64,000 nt of DNA from the NCBI RefSeq assembly GCF_000585255.1, contig NZ_JANL01000022.1, forward strand, positions 31,260-95,259, in the 5' to 3' direction. The notes beneath the pieces are model-generated. The model was not told the origin of the DNA. It saw only the letters and a list, made by a program, of their open reading frames with translations, and did no database searches. Below are positions 50,539-59,991 of the stretch, one piece after another (the stretch's first letter is position 1; every line of letters starts with the position of its first letter). The position numbers were made by a program, and so were the translations under genes. This DNA is from Alkalibacterium sp. AK22 (GTDB lineage: Bacteria > Bacillota > Bacilli > Lactobacillales > Carnobacteriaceae_A).

Positions 50539-52233
50539 TTATTCGCTGGTATCTTTCAATAAAATATTGCCTGTAGTCGTGGCTGCATAAAGATCCAACG
50601 GTCTTTCTGATGTGATACGTCTGATGCTGACCGTGTGCTCATCTTTCTCAAGAGGCTCCGTGTCAGTCAATCTACTTTTCACTTTTCCGAACGTTGTTTT
50701 GAGCTTGCCTTCCAAAGCTTTTTCTTTAGGTAGGGCTACTTTTACATTTCCATTTACGGTTGTTGCTTTGACGCGGACTACCCGGCTATCGGTCAGGGTT
50801 GCCTTTATGTCTCCATTGGTTGTAGAAAAATCTGCACTTTCCGTTACACCTTTGAATGCAACCGTACCGTTGACTGATCCGGCCAACATATCTTTAAGGT
50901 GAGCTTTTTCAACAGTAATATCCCCATTAGATCCCTTAACTTCAAGCATGGTAGCCGAAACTTCCTCGAATACAAGCGACCCATTGGTTGACTTGGCAAA
51001 AATATCTTTAGCATTGACACCTTTCAAATCCAGCTTGCCATTGAGCATGGTGAAAGACATGTAGTCGTATGTGCGTTTAGGCAGTGAAACTTCTAGTTCG
51101 ACATAAACCCGCTTATTGGGTACATGGCAGACCAGTTTGTCCTCGTCTATGGTAAAAGTGCTACGGACATCGAAAGAAGCTACAGGTGTTTCTTCATCCA
51201 TTTTACCATATAACTTTCCTTTTGCCTTGAAGGAGACTGTTTCTCCTTCACCTGGTCTGACGATTACTTTACCGTTGGCAATCTTAAAATCCAAAATAGT
51301 TGCTGTTGTATGCTCATATTGCCATTCTTTCTTGAATTCCTTTGTAGTCAAGGTTGGCATTTTGACACTGATATCTTTCCAGTCGAAATGATCCATCATG
51401 TTTTCGATATTGGAACGAACCGTTTCTGAAAGATCACTCTTGGAGGCCTGATCGACTTTTTCTTTCAGTACTCTAGACCATTCCTTGCCTGCTGCTTCCA
51501 GTTTTTCACCAGCTTTGGACAATTCTTCACTAGCTTCCTTCTTCCAGTCCTCGGGAATTTCAAACTGTGAAGCTGCCTGTCGTGCTTTTAGAGTCCACTG
51601 CTTGACTTTGGACTGATTTAATTTCTTCATCAGTTCAGAACGTTGACTGCTGAGCTCGTCAACTTCTCTCTCCAAAATGCTGATGTCTTCAAATAGCGCT
51701 TTGGCCTTGACCATGTCTTCACTGTCACTTGCAGTTTCTACCGCACGCAGCTCCTTATCCAAGTCGCCGACTTCTTCTCTTAATTTAACAATTTCATCTG
51801 TGGTGTCGACTTCATCGAGCTGCTTGATGAGTTCCAGTTCTTTTTGGATAGCATGGATTTTTTCAATGATCCGGTTTTTTTCAGCCTGTTCAGACTCGAT
51901 ACTTGCTTCTTTCAAAGCTTGGTGCTTATTTTTCTTGTCTTTCAGCTCTTCTTTTTTGTCACCCAGTTGTTCATTTACATGATCTAGTGCAACAGAGTAC
52001 TCGCTGATTTCAGCAACCAGCTCTTTCAGTTCTTGTTCGGCTTCTTCACGTTCTGCTTGGGTGACTCCTTCCTGATTCCCAGTTGACTCCACAGTTTTTT
52101 CTGTTTCGCCAAACTCCGGCTGATCCATGCGGTCATCCTCTTTTTTGGCAACAGCTTCAAGCAGATCCAGGCCCTCTTCAGTCGAGATGATTCCCTGTCG
52201 AATCAAATCAAGAATACGTTCTCTTTCATTCAT
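50539..52233 (-). CDS. yvlB: YvlB-like DUF4097 adhesin-fold protein with long coiled coil
   Basis: 564 residues. Residues 1-28 (MNERERILDLIRQGIISTEE...) form the short helical N-terminal module seen in YvlB/LiaG-type proteins. Residues about 60-215 are a charged, heptad-rich coiled coil. Residues about 220-280 are helical and amphipathic. The C-terminal 270 residues are a beta-solenoid of DUF4097 type with repeats such as VKGSNGDITVEKAHLKDMLA. No signal peptide or membrane helix, so it is cytosolic, probably at the membrane through its partners. The coiled coil makes it longer than the B. subtilis protein as I remember it. First gene of the yvl operon. Confidence 0.85.
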   Translation of the reverse strand: MNERERILDLIRQGIISTEEGLDLLEAVAKKEDDRMDQPEFGETEKTVESTGNQEGVTQAEREEAEQELKELVAEISEYSVALDHVNEQLGDKKEELKDKKNKHQALKEASIESEQAEKNRIIEKIHAIQKELELIKQLDEVDTTDEIVKLREEVGDLDKELRAVETASDSEDMVKAKALFEDISILEREVDELSSQRSELMKKLNQSKVKQWTLKARQAASQFEIPEDWKKEASEELSKAGEKLEAAGKEWSRVLKEKVDQASKSDLSETVRSNIENMMDHFDWKDISVKMPTLTTKEFKKEWQYEHTTATILDFKIANGKVIVRPGEGETVSFKAKGKLYGKMDEETPVASFDVRSTFTIDEDKLVCHVPNKRVYVELEVSLPKRTYDYMSFTMLNGKLDLKGVNAKDIFAKSTNGSLVFEEVSATMLEVKGSNGDITVEKAHLKDMLAGSVNGTVAFKGVTESADFSTTNGDIKATLTDSRVVRVKATTVNGNVKVALPKEKALEGKLKTTFGKVKSRLTDTEPLEKDEHTVSIRRITSERPLDLYAATTTGNILLKDTSE

Positions 52234-52313
52234 TTTGTATACCTCCTATTGTCTTTCCTTTGTGCGGCATAGTATGGTGAGTCTTCTTTCTATCTACCCT
52301 ATATTATGAATGA

Positions 52314-52349
52314 AAATCAGTTGATTGTCATAGGTCTTCCGACTGATTT
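52314..52349 (-). terminator. Probable terminator of uvrA
   Basis: AAATCAGT/ACTGATTT arms separated by 20 nt, followed by TTC on the minus strand; weak T-run. Confidence 0.45.
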
Positions 52350-52383
52350 ATCAGCTGGACACTTCAGGCCTGCTGTCGTCTGC

Positions 52384-55221
52384 TTAAATGTTCTTTCTTT
52401 CTTTTTCCAGTATCGGCTTGAGGTAGTGTCCAGTATAGCTGTCTTCACACTGTGCAACGATTTCCGGCGTACCTGTGACAATCAGGGTGCCTCCCCCTGC
52501 TCCCCCTTCTGGTCCAAGATCAATGATGTGATCCGCCATTTTAATGACATCCAAGTTGTGCTCGATAACAAGAACAGTATTCCCTGCCTCAACTAGACGG
52601 TCCAGAACTTGAAGCAGCCGGGCAATATCGTCTGCATGCAGACCTGTAGTTGGTTCATCCAGGATATAAAAATTATGCCCGTTCTGACGCTTATGAAGTT
52701 CACTGGCCAGTTTCATCCGCTGAGCTTCTCCTCCTGAGAGGGTTGTTGCCGGCTGGCCAAGGGTCATATAACCTAGTCCGACATCAATAATTGTTTGCAG
52801 CTTGCGCTCGATTTTTGGAATATTGGAGAAAAACTCCACCCCTTCTTCAATCGTCATGCCGAGGACTTCGGATATATTCTTGCCTTTATATTTAATTTCC
52901 AAAGTTTCTGAATTATAACGGGTCCCATGACAAATTTCACACGGAACATAGACATCCGGCAGAAAATGCATTTCTATCTTCAGTATGCCGTCTCCCCTGC
53001 AGGCTTCACAGCGTCCTCCCTTAACATTAAAAGAGAACCGGCCCTTTTTATAGCCGCGCATCTTCGCTTCGTTCGTTTTTGCAAACAAATCCCTGATATC
53101 ATCAAAAACACTTGTATATGTCGCCGGGTTACTCCGGGGTGTCCGACCAATTGGACTCTGATCAATATCAATCACTTTTTCCAGCTGTTCATATCCGCTA
53201 ATGGATGCGAACTTTCCAGGTCTGGCTTTGGACCGTCCCACTTCGCGAGCCAATGCCTTTCTTAAAATACCGTTAACCAGGGAGCTTTTCCCTGAACCTG
53301 AAACCCCGGTCACAGCCGTGAAACGACCAAGCGGGAAAGACACATCAATGTTTTTTAAGTTATTTTCCTGTGCCCCTTTTAGATCAATACTGCCATGATC
53401 TTCATCCCGACGACGGGTCGGCACTGCAATTTCTTTTCTTCCAGACAGATAGGCCCCTGTAATCGAGTCCGGATGCTGCTCGATTTCTTCCGGTGTGCCC
53501 GCAGCAACGACCTGACCGCCATTTTCTCCAGCACCCGGTCCGATGTCTATAACATAGTCTGCTGCTCGCATCGTATCTTCATCGTGCTCAACGACCACAA
53601 GCGTATTGCCTAAATCGCGCATTTTTTTCAGTGAGTCGATCAGACGGTTATTATCCCGCTGATGCAGGCCAATAGACGGTTCATCCAGAATATAGAGCAC
53701 CCCTGAAAGATTTGACCCAATTTGAGTAGCGAGTCGAATCCGCTGCGCTTCGCCCCCAGACAATGTGCCTGCCTTTCGGCTCAATGTCAGATAATCTAGG
53801 CCAACATTGCGCAAGAAAGAGAGCCGATCTTTGATTTCTTTTCGGATTGGAGCAGCAATGGTGCTGTCAGAAGCGGACAGTTCCAGCTCTTCAAAGAAAG
53901 CGTACGCCTTTTCGACAGACAGACCACTGATTTCCCCGATGTCCTGACCCTGAACTTTGACACATAGGGCCTCACGGTTCAGTCTCTTGCCATGGCAGAC
54001 ATGACATTCCAACTCAGTCATGTACTGCTGCATCTGGTTGCGGGTATAGTCACTGCTTGTTTCATGGTAACGTCTGGAAATATTGCTGAGTACTCCTTCA
54101 AAAGGAATCATTGTGTCTCTTACACTGCCAAAATCATTCTTATAATGAAAGTGAAACTTTTTATTTTTAGAACCATTTAAAACAACTTTCTGCTTAGCCT
54201 TAGGCAGATCTTTGAAAGGAACTGTAGTATCGATATCAAAAGCATCACAGGCCTGCGACAGCATTTGTGGATAATAATTGGAACTGATTGGCTGCCAAGG
54301 TACGATGGCTCCCTCGTCTATAGACAGGTTTTTGTCCGGTATGACTAAGTCTAAATCCACTTCCAGCTTGGTTCCCAGCCCGTCGCATTCAGAGCAGGCC
54401 CCGAACGGCGCGTTAAAAGAGAACAGGCGAGGTTCCAGAGGAGGAAGAGTAAACCCGCAAAGCGGGCAAGCATAGTGTTCACTGAACAGCACTTCTTCTT
54501 GGCCGATAATATCAGCAATCACGTAACCTTCTGCCAGATTTACAGCTGCTTCAAGCGAGTCAAACAAACGAGACCGGATCCCATCCTTTATAACGAGGCG
54601 ATCAATAATTACCTCTATTGAATGCTGTTTATTCTTGTCCAGCTCTATTTCGTCACCAATATCTAAAATTTCTCCATCGACTCTCAGACGGACATAGCCC
54701 TCACTTTTAATTTTTTCCAGTGTTTTCTTGTGCTGCCCCTTTTTTTCCTTGACCACGGGCGCCAGGACTTGCAGTCGGGTCCGCTCTGGATATTCTAGCA
54801 GCCGGTCGACCATCTGCTCAATCGACTGACTGGAAATTTCAGTACCGTCATTCGGACAAATCGGTTTTCCGACACGGGCATACATCAGACGCAGATAATC
54901 GTTGATTTCCGTCACAGTCCCTACTGTGGACCGGGGATTGTTGCTGGTCGTTTTCTGGTCAATGGATATCGCCGGACTGAGGCCTTCAATGCTATCCACA
55001 TCCGGCTTATCCATTTGCCCTAAAAACTGTCTGGCATACGCCGAGAGAGACTCTACATAACGGCGCTGGCCTTCTGCATAAAGTGTATCGAATGCCAATG
55101 AACTCTTGCCTGACCCGGACAAGCCCGTCATCACAACCAGTTTGTCTCGGGGGATTGTAACATCAATGTTTTTCAGATTGTGGGACCGTGCCCCTCTGAC
55201 TTCAATTTTATCATTTACCAT
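52384..55221 (-). CDS. uvrA: Excinuclease ABC subunit A
   Basis: 945 residues, full length. Two ABC modules: Walker [21 protein letters not shown] (N-terminal) and [15 protein letters not shown] (C-terminal); signatures [16 protein letters not shown] and [17 protein letters not shown]; Walker [13 protein letters not shown] and [12 protein letters not shown]. Zinc modules: CPLCG...[17 protein letters not shown] and CEACRGDG...CEICHG. It finds bulky DNA lesions with UvrB. uvrB, usually directly upstream, is not next to it here: an HD-domain gene precedes uvrA. Ribosome site AGGA. Confidence 0.98.
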   Translation of the reverse strand: MVNDKIEVRGARSHNLKNIDVTIPRDKLVVMTGLSGSGKSSLAFDTLYAEGQRRYVESLSAYARQFLGQMDKPDVDSIEGLSPAISIDQKTTSNNPRSTVGTVTEINDYLRLMYARVGKPICPNDGTEISSQSIEQMVDRLLEYPERTRLQVLAPVVKEKKGQHKKTLEKIKSEGYVRLRVDGEILDIGDEIELDKNKQHSIEVIIDRLVIKDGIRSRLFDSLEAAVNLAEGYVIADIIGQEEVLFSEHYACPLCGFTLPPLEPRLFSFNAPFGACSECDGLGTKLEVDLDLVIPDKNLSIDEGAIVPWQPISSNYYPQMLSQACDAFDIDTTVPFKDLPKAKQKVVLNGSKNKKFHFHYKNDFGSVRDTMIPFEGVLSNISRRYHETSSDYTRNQMQQYMTELECHVCHGKRLNREALCVKVQGQDIGEISGLSVEKAYAFFEELELSASDSTIAAPIRKEIKDRLSFLRNVGLDYLTLSRKAGTLSGGEAQRIRLATQIGSNLSGVLYILDEPSIGLHQRDNNRLIDSLKKMRDLGNTLVVVEHDEDTMRAADYVIDIGPGAGENGGQVVAAGTPEEIEQHPDSITGAYLSGRKEIAVPTRRRDEDHGSIDLKGAQENNLKNIDVSFPLGRFTAVTGVSGSGKSSLVNGILRKALAREVGRSKARPGKFASISGYEQLEKVIDIDQSPIGRTPRSNPATYTSVFDDIRDLFAKTNEAKMRGYKKGRFSFNVKGGRCEACRGDGILKIEMHFLPDVYVPCEICHGTRYNSETLEIKYKGKNISEVLGMTIEEGVEFFSNIPKIERKLQTIIDVGLGYMTLGQPATTLSGGEAQRMKLASELHKRQNGHNFYILDEPTTGLHADDIARLLQVLDRLVEAGNTVLVIEHNLDVIKMADHIIDLGPEGGAGGGTLIVTGTPEIVAQCEDSYTGHYLKPILEKERKNI

Positions 55222-55335
55222 TCATTTTTCCTGCCTTTGTATTTAGATTCATGATCAATGGTTCTTATTATAACTATTGTACGTTTTTTAAGCCCGGAAT
55301 TCGACTATGACACATCCCGGATTTATGGGTAAAGA

Positions 55336-55366
55336 AAAAGGAAAGAGGCGAGCCCTTCCCTTTTAT
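55336..55366 (-). terminator. Terminator after the HD-domain gene
   Basis: Imperfect AAAAGG...CCCTTTT stem with GGC-GA-GCC tip; followed by TTTTTC on the minus strand. Confidence 0.6.
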
Positions 55367-55381
55367 CACTATCCGATTATA

Positions 55382-56053
55382 TCATATTTCATTTCCTAAG
55401 GCGAATGTTTGTTCGATGTCGTGATTTTTCAGTATCTGTTCAGAAATCCGCTCAAGCTGCATCTGATTTGTAAATTCACCACTAAGCAAGTCAGGCAAAA
55501 TTTCCGATAAAAAATACTGCACAGAAGTCATTTCCTTAAATTTTAGAATCGTGTCCAGTGATTCCTGATAAATTTCTGTAAAAAGCTGCTCCGGATTCCC
55601 CTTCTGAATTTCGCCAAAGGATTCATACAGCAAGTCGATCTTGTCTGCTACAGACAGTATCCGTCCCTCCAGCGTTTCATCCTTTCCTTCTTTTAGACGG
55701 TCGTGGTAGACGGCCTGGAAAGCTTTCGGGATTTCTTGCTCGATAAAATGCCGAGTCATCGATTCTTCAACATGCGCAAGCCTTTCTCTTAAATCCGGGT
55801 CTGCATATTTGACAGGTGTCTTGATGTCCCCAATAAATATTTCTGAATAGTCATGGTTTAAAGCTTTCTCATATAGTGATTTCCAGTTGACCTCATGTCC
55901 ATGATATTCCTCGACTGTTCCTAGAAACTGGGCAATCTTCGTCACCTTGAAAGAATGCTCGGCCACCGAATGCTCCTCGTATTTAAATTTCCCCGGACAG
56001 CGATTGATTTTTTCCAAATCACTGAGGCTTTTAAAGTATTCATGTATTCCCAT
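55382..56053 (-). CDS. HD-domain phosphohydrolase, YfbR-like
   Basis: About 223 residues, start MGIHEYFKSLSDLEKINRCP with AAAGGAG upstream. HD superfamily metal ligands: HSVAEHS (His-33 region), LNHDYSEIFIGDIKTPVKYA (HD pair and the E..D segment), and DKIDLLYESF (distal Asp). The SVAEHS and HD-x-E-x-x-x-GDI pattern is that of YfbR-type 5'-deoxynucleotidases, though the C-terminal half is longer. It may control dNMP pools, which fits its place next to uvrA, but substrate is inferred. Confidence 0.82.
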   Translation of the reverse strand: MGIHEYFKSLSDLEKINRCPGKFKYEEHSVAEHSFKVTKIAQFLGTVEEYHGHEVNWKSLYEKALNHDYSEIFIGDIKTPVKYADPDLRERLAHVEESMTRHFIEQEIPKAFQAVYHDRLKEGKDETLEGRILSVADKIDLLYESFGEIQKGNPEQLFTEIYQESLDTILKFKEMTSVQYFLSEILPDLLSGEFTNQMQLERISEQILKNHDIEQTFALGNEI

Positions 56054-56166
56054 AAGTATGCTCCTTTCCAAAAGTAAAGTTACTTTATACTATCAGCTAT
56101 TTAGAGTGATTTCAATTCTTTCTGGATGAGCAGGGTACTGCTGCTATAACACCCGTTGCCCTATAG

Positions 56167-56197
56167 AAAAAGAGATACCGCTTCTGGCATCTCTTTT
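56167..56197 (-). terminator. Terminator of the MinJ-like gene
   Basis: AGAGAT/ATCTCT stem with CC/GG inner pairs, followed on the minus strand by T5. Confidence 0.75.
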
Positions 56198-56247
56198 CTC
56201 GTCTGCTGATTTCAAACAGTTTAACCCAAAACGACAAGCGTGGCCGC

Positions 56248-57450
56248 CTATCTTATAGTTTCAATCTGCTCGAGTAGAATCAAACCCAAATCATGGGGGT
56301 CATCCTCGTATAGGGCCCGTTCGACCATGATTAACTCACCGTCTATCCGTCGTACCTTCAGTTTACAGTAGGATTTACTGGAAAAAAGTGATTCTGTGAA
56401 ATCATTGGCGCTATACAAGGTTACCTGGTTGGACTCTATAAGTGTATCACCTATTTCAATCCCCATTTTTTCTGCCGGACTTTCAGGCCTGACCGCTACA
56501 ACTCTCAGTCCTTCTTCCGCCGGTCCAAAACGGAAAGTCCACTGCCTCTCACGCAATCGGTGCCTGTACAGAACGAACACGCCTCCAGCGAGGAGGAGGA
56601 GTAAACCTGCCGCTGCAAAAATCGGCAGCCAGAATGACAGGGCAAAAAAGAGCACACCTGCACCCGCCAGGAAAAGAAAATCCCTGACTAGCGCATTCTT
56701 CGCCTGAGTCGGCATCTGAGCTTGGACCGTGTATCTGAACCCTAGCAAGACTGGGATCAGCAAAAATGAATATGTCTCGGTCCCGATTGAAAAGACCGGC
56801 CACCAGTCAAAAAGACGAGTAAACGTATCTCCCGGAACTACTACGACCAGCGGGACCAGCCACAAAGGTGTCATGCGGTAGCGGGCAACAAGCTTCCCCC
56901 GTTTGGTTTTTAGGAAGCGGGGTGTAAACTGATGGATTTTGACAACATGGAGTGTCAGGACTGTACTTAAAAGCAGCAGTAAAGTCAGGACAAAAATGGG
57001 CTGCAGGCCTTCAAAAGTCAAACTGTCCGATTGCAAGAACGGACTGTCCCACTCTACAAGAACGGACTGCACAATATCTTCTACTGGGAAAAAATAGCCG
57101 GCTACTGCTACACCGAATGCCGACAACGTAAAAGTGAAAATCGGATGAATAAAGCGGTAGCCTAGCCCCATCAATAAGAGTGTGGTTAGCTGATAAGCCA
57201 GGATCCAGTCCAAGCTAACAGGTACACCCACCAAAAATGAGACCAGCGACAGAACGAGTCCGGAAGCTGCCCCCCAAAGGAAAAAGCGCTTCAGTTCGTA
57301 ATGATCTTTATAAATCGAGGCCCTCAACTGATTCCGAGAATAGGTGAATCGGCGACTCTTTAAAACAAATACAAGAACGAGCCCGATAATGAAAGTGGGC
57401 TGTAAGACAAATAATATTAGTGCGAGCAAACTGTTCTGCAATACGGTCAT
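56248..57450 (-). CDS. minJ: MinJ-like polytopic membrane protein with C-terminal PDZ domain
   Basis: About 400 residues, start MTVLQNSLLALILFVLQPTF, with GAAGGG nine bases upstream; the longest frame begins 27 codons earlier without a site. Seven or eight membrane helices fill residues 5-315, and a PDZ domain follows (FGPAEEGLRVVAVRPESPAEKMGIEIGDTLIESN...). The layout and its position next to ftsEX and uvrA match B. subtilis minJ, whose product bridges DivIVA to MinD at division sites. Sequence divergence of this family is high, so the name rests largely on architecture and synteny. Confidence 0.72.
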   Translation of the reverse strand: MTVLQNSLLALILFVLQPTFIIGLVLVFVLKSRRFTYSRNQLRASIYKDHYELKRFFLWGAASGLVLSLVSFLVGVPVSLDWILAYQLTTLLLMGLGYRFIHPIFTFTLSAFGVAVAGYFFPVEDIVQSVLVEWDSPFLQSDSLTFEGLQPIFVLTLLLLLSTVLTLHVVKIHQFTPRFLKTKRGKLVARYRMTPLWLVPLVVVVPGDTFTRLFDWWPVFSIGTETYSFLLIPVLLGFRYTVQAQMPTQAKNALVRDFLFLAGAGVLFFALSFWLPIFAAAGLLLLLAGGVFVLYRHRLRERQWTFRFGPAEEGLRVVAVRPESPAEKMGIEIGDTLIESNQVTLYSANDFTESLFSSKSYCKLKVRRIDGELIMVERALYEDDPHDLGLILLEQIETIR

Positions 57451-57640
57451 GCCTGTCATCCCTTCTAATCTGTTAGTCTTAACCAGTTTATCATAACTAA
57501 CCTTGAAATGGTCAAAATTATATCCATTCATAGTTGTACAAATACAAGCCGGCTCCCGACGCTAGCTGGCTTGTTCCAATAAATGCGCTTACGTACATGA
57601 TTACAGATGTCCAAAGTACGCAACGTACCTTGAGCAGTAG

Positions 57641-57742
57641 ACGAAAGTAACAGCCGGTTCGTTCACGCTAGTCGAGAAAGGGACCTGGTTCAATGGAGAA
57701 GCAGGCGCAGTTAAAGCCGCTGCGACTGCTGACAGTGAATAG
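57641..57742 (+). pseudogene. Short coding-like remnant, possibly of a BMC-domain shell protein
   Basis: Between the MinJ-like gene and ftsX a plus-strand frame without start reads KYATYLEQ-TAG-TKVTAGSF and then TLVEKGTWFNGEAGAVKAAA before a stop. The ending resembles the GDVGAVKAAxxAG segment of bacterial microcompartment shell proteins. No ribosome site, no start codon and an internal TAG. The resemblance is short and may be chance. Confidence 0.2.
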
Positions 57743-57807
57743 ATGTTGCTGATCCTGAGATGTTTATACACGACTGCCTGTCTTTTTCTACTAGTCTGTT
57801 TTTATGT

Positions 57808-57837
57808 AAAAAAAGGGGGCCACAGCCCCCTTTTTTT
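57808..57837 (-). terminator. Terminator of ftsEX
   Basis: GGGGGC/GCCCCC stem with a 4-nt loop between A7 and T7 runs; works on either strand. Confidence 0.93.
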
Positions 57838-57848
57838 GCTTTGTTTAC

Positions 57849-58736
57849 TTATACCTTGAGGAATTTTCTAATCGACAAGGACGATCCGATACTTCCGATA
57901 AGCACACCAATTGCCAGTAACAAGACAACGAGCTGAATCAGAAACGGATTCGGCTCAAGGAGGCCAAAGTAAGTGCCATACAGAAATTCCATCACTCTGT
58001 CAAAACCAGTCAAATAGACATAAGAAATGGCTGTTACGGGAATCAGTGCTCCGATGAAACCAATTAGTGCCCCTTCAATTAAGAACGGCCAGCGGATGAA
58101 CCAGTTAGTGGCTCCCACCAGTTTCATGATCTCGATTTCGGTTCTTCTGGAGAAAATCGTTATCCGGATAGTATTAGCAATCAGGAAGACAGCTGTAAAT
58201 ATCAGGGCCACTATGATGATTCCCCCGACATTTCTTACGGTCCCCATGACTTCGAAAAGCCGGTCGGCAGTCGCTCCCCCATAATTGACATCCGCTACAT
58301 AACTAAACTCTTCAGCCTGGTCAGCCACATCAGCGGTTGCTTCCGGTGCTGCCGTATTCAAAATAAAGACATCATGCAACGGGTTATCGTCGCCGTCGAA
58401 TAATCCAAACTCGTCCCCATAACTGCCGATAACCTGAGACAGTTCATCATCACGACTGGAAAAGACAACCTGTTCTACATCGTCAATATCTTCCAGGTTT
58501 TGCTGAAGAGCTTCTTGGTCTTCTTCTTCCGCAGCCAGATCGATGTACACGCGGACACTGACATCTTCTTCCACATCGGTAGCCAGCTTATTAACATTCA
58601 TCAAGATGGCAATAAAACTTCCGACCAGAAGTAGCGTGACTGCAACAGCACTTACTGCAGCGACTGTCATCCATCCGTTCCGTTTGATACTTTTAAGTGA
58701 TTCTTTAATGTGTCTCCAAAATGTTTTAGCTTTCAT
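57849..58736 (-). CDS. ftsX: Cell-division ABC permease FtsX
   Basis: About 295 residues, start MKAKTFWRHIKESLKSIKRN after GGGGGAG. Four membrane helices: WMTVAAVSAVAVTLLLVGSF, then after a large extracytoplasmic loop (about 45-165) GGIIIVALIFTAVFLIANTI, WPFLIEGALIGFIGALIP and LIQLVVLLLAIGVLIGSIG. The coupling segment SRRTEIEIMKLVGATNWFIR is typical. With FtsE it controls peptidoglycan hydrolases such as PcsB or CwlO at the septum or side wall. It overlaps ftsE by 11 bases. Confidence 0.95.
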   Translation of the reverse strand: MKAKTFWRHIKESLKSIKRNGWMTVAAVSAVAVTLLLVGSFIAILMNVNKLATDVEEDVSVRVYIDLAAEEEDQEALQQNLEDIDDVEQVVFSSRDDELSQVIGSYGDEFGLFDGDDNPLHDVFILNTAAPEATADVADQAEEFSYVADVNYGGATADRLFEVMGTVRNVGGIIIVALIFTAVFLIANTIRITIFSRRTEIEIMKLVGATNWFIRWPFLIEGALIGFIGALIPVTAISYVYLTGFDRVMEFLYGTYFGLLEPNPFLIQLVVLLLAIGVLIGSIGSSLSIRKFLKV

Positions 58737-59412
58737 ATCCGTATTCTCCCCCTTCCTGATCACGAGCGATACGGCCGTTCTCTACTGCCAGCACACGGTG
58801 TCTTACGCGGTTGACAATATCACTATTATGAGTCGCCATAATAATGGTGGTTCCCTGGTTATTGATTTCTTCCAGCAGATCCATGATGCCCCATGCTGTT
58901 TCAGGATCCAAGTTTCCTGTTGGCTCATCTGCAATCAAAACACGTGGCATGTTGGCAATCGCACGCGCAATAGCCACACGCTGCTGTTCTCCTCCTGAAA
59001 GTTCATTTGGGAACATTCTAACTTTATGCTTCAGTCCGACTAGGTCAAGTACCTCTAGCGTTCTTTTCTGAATTTGTTTTGAATTTTTACCTACAACCTG
59101 CATGGCATACGCCACATTCTCAAAAACAGTCAATCTTGGCAGAAGTTTAAAGTCCTGGTAAACCACTCCTACGTGTCTGCGTAAGTATGGAACTTTCTTG
59201 GCTTTCAGGCCAACCAGATCAAATTCACCGACCTTTACTGTCCCCTTAGTAGGTACTTCTTCTCTGTAAATCATTTTGATGAAAGTTGACTTCCCTGCGC
59301 CACTGGGGCCCACGACATAGACAAACTCACCCTGATCAATCGATACGTCCAATCCATTTATGGCAGTAATACCATTTGGATATTTTTTGTAGACATTTGT
59401 CATTTTTATCAT
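58726..59412 (-). CDS. ftsE: Cell-division ABC ATPase FtsE
   Basis: 228 residues: Walker A GPSGAGKSTFIKMIYREE, Q-loop VYQDFKLLP, signature [14 protein letters not shown], Walker [14 protein letters not shown]-loop ATHNSDIV. The start MIKMTNVYKKYPNGITAING is standard for FtsE. Upstream of ftsX with translational overlap. The promoter candidate is an extended -10 (TGC-TATACT, near 59486-59491). Confidence 0.96.
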   Translation of the reverse strand: MIKMTNVYKKYPNGITAINGLDVSIDQGEFVYVVGPSGAGKSTFIKMIYREEVPTKGTVKVGEFDLVGLKAKKVPYLRRHVGVVYQDFKLLPRLTVFENVAYAMQVVGKNSKQIQKRTLEVLDLVGLKHKVRMFPNELSGGEQQRVAIARAIANMPRVLIADEPTGNLDPETAWGIMDLLEEINNQGTTIIMATHNSDIVNRVRHRVLAVENGRIARDQEGGEYGYES

Positions 59413-59915
59413 TAAATAATCACCTATCTGTTGAGATTTTCACTGTCCTAACGATTCGAGTAGCTGACTGACTTTTTCTAACCTTTACTAGTATAGCATT
59501 CATGATATAGATGTCTGTTTTAAAACAATTACAAAAATATTTCAAAGGGTACAAGCGGTCAGGAGTTTACTGAACATTCCGCGGCACCTACACCCACATT
59601 CTATCACCACCCCACAAATCACTCAAAAAAAGAGTAAAAAAGGGGAGAAACCAACACCAAAATGTATATAATGCTTGTTTTTTTGTTTCAGCGCCCCACT
59701 TTTTTCTTTTCCGACTATATAAACATCCAATGGATAACTTTGTCAGAAATATGACATCTCATTTTATTTCTCAAAATTGCTTTTTAAAGTTATCCATAAG
59801 TCTAAATATTAATCAATATTACTCTTGTGAATGACACACTGTGCTCTTCTGCTTAACTGTGCTTTTTTGCTTAGTTTGTTAGGCTAGGCACAGGATATAA
59901 AAATAGCCCGTCCTG
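59413..59915. other. Long intergenic region upstream of ftsE, no gene seen
   Basis: I find no coding frame with a ribosome site. On the minus strand possible promoters are TGCTATACT near 59490 (CAGACA 16 bp upstream) and CTGACA with TTTATA about 17 bp on, near 59715-59745, which would give a leader of some 300 nt. Poly-A/T and G-rich stretches (GTGGGGTGGTG) occur without clear structure. Confidence 0.35.
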
Positions 59916-59916
59916 C

Positions 59917-59960
59917 AAAAAAGAAGAACCGGCTCTCTCGAGACAGCCGCCTCTTCTTCT
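59917..59960 (-). terminator. Terminator of the secA-prfB operon
   Basis: AGAAGAA outer arm pairs with TTCTTCT, and GGCGGCT with GAGCCGG inside; T6 follows on the minus strand. Confidence 0.85.
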
Positions 59961-59991
59961 GTATATTTATTATTTTAGGTGAGGTGATCCT

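Noticed and set aside
59560..59650. MraZ-type TGGG repeats upstream of ftsE
   Set aside because: G-rich runs are present on the minus strand, but spacing is irregular and neither mraZ nor the dcw cluster is here.
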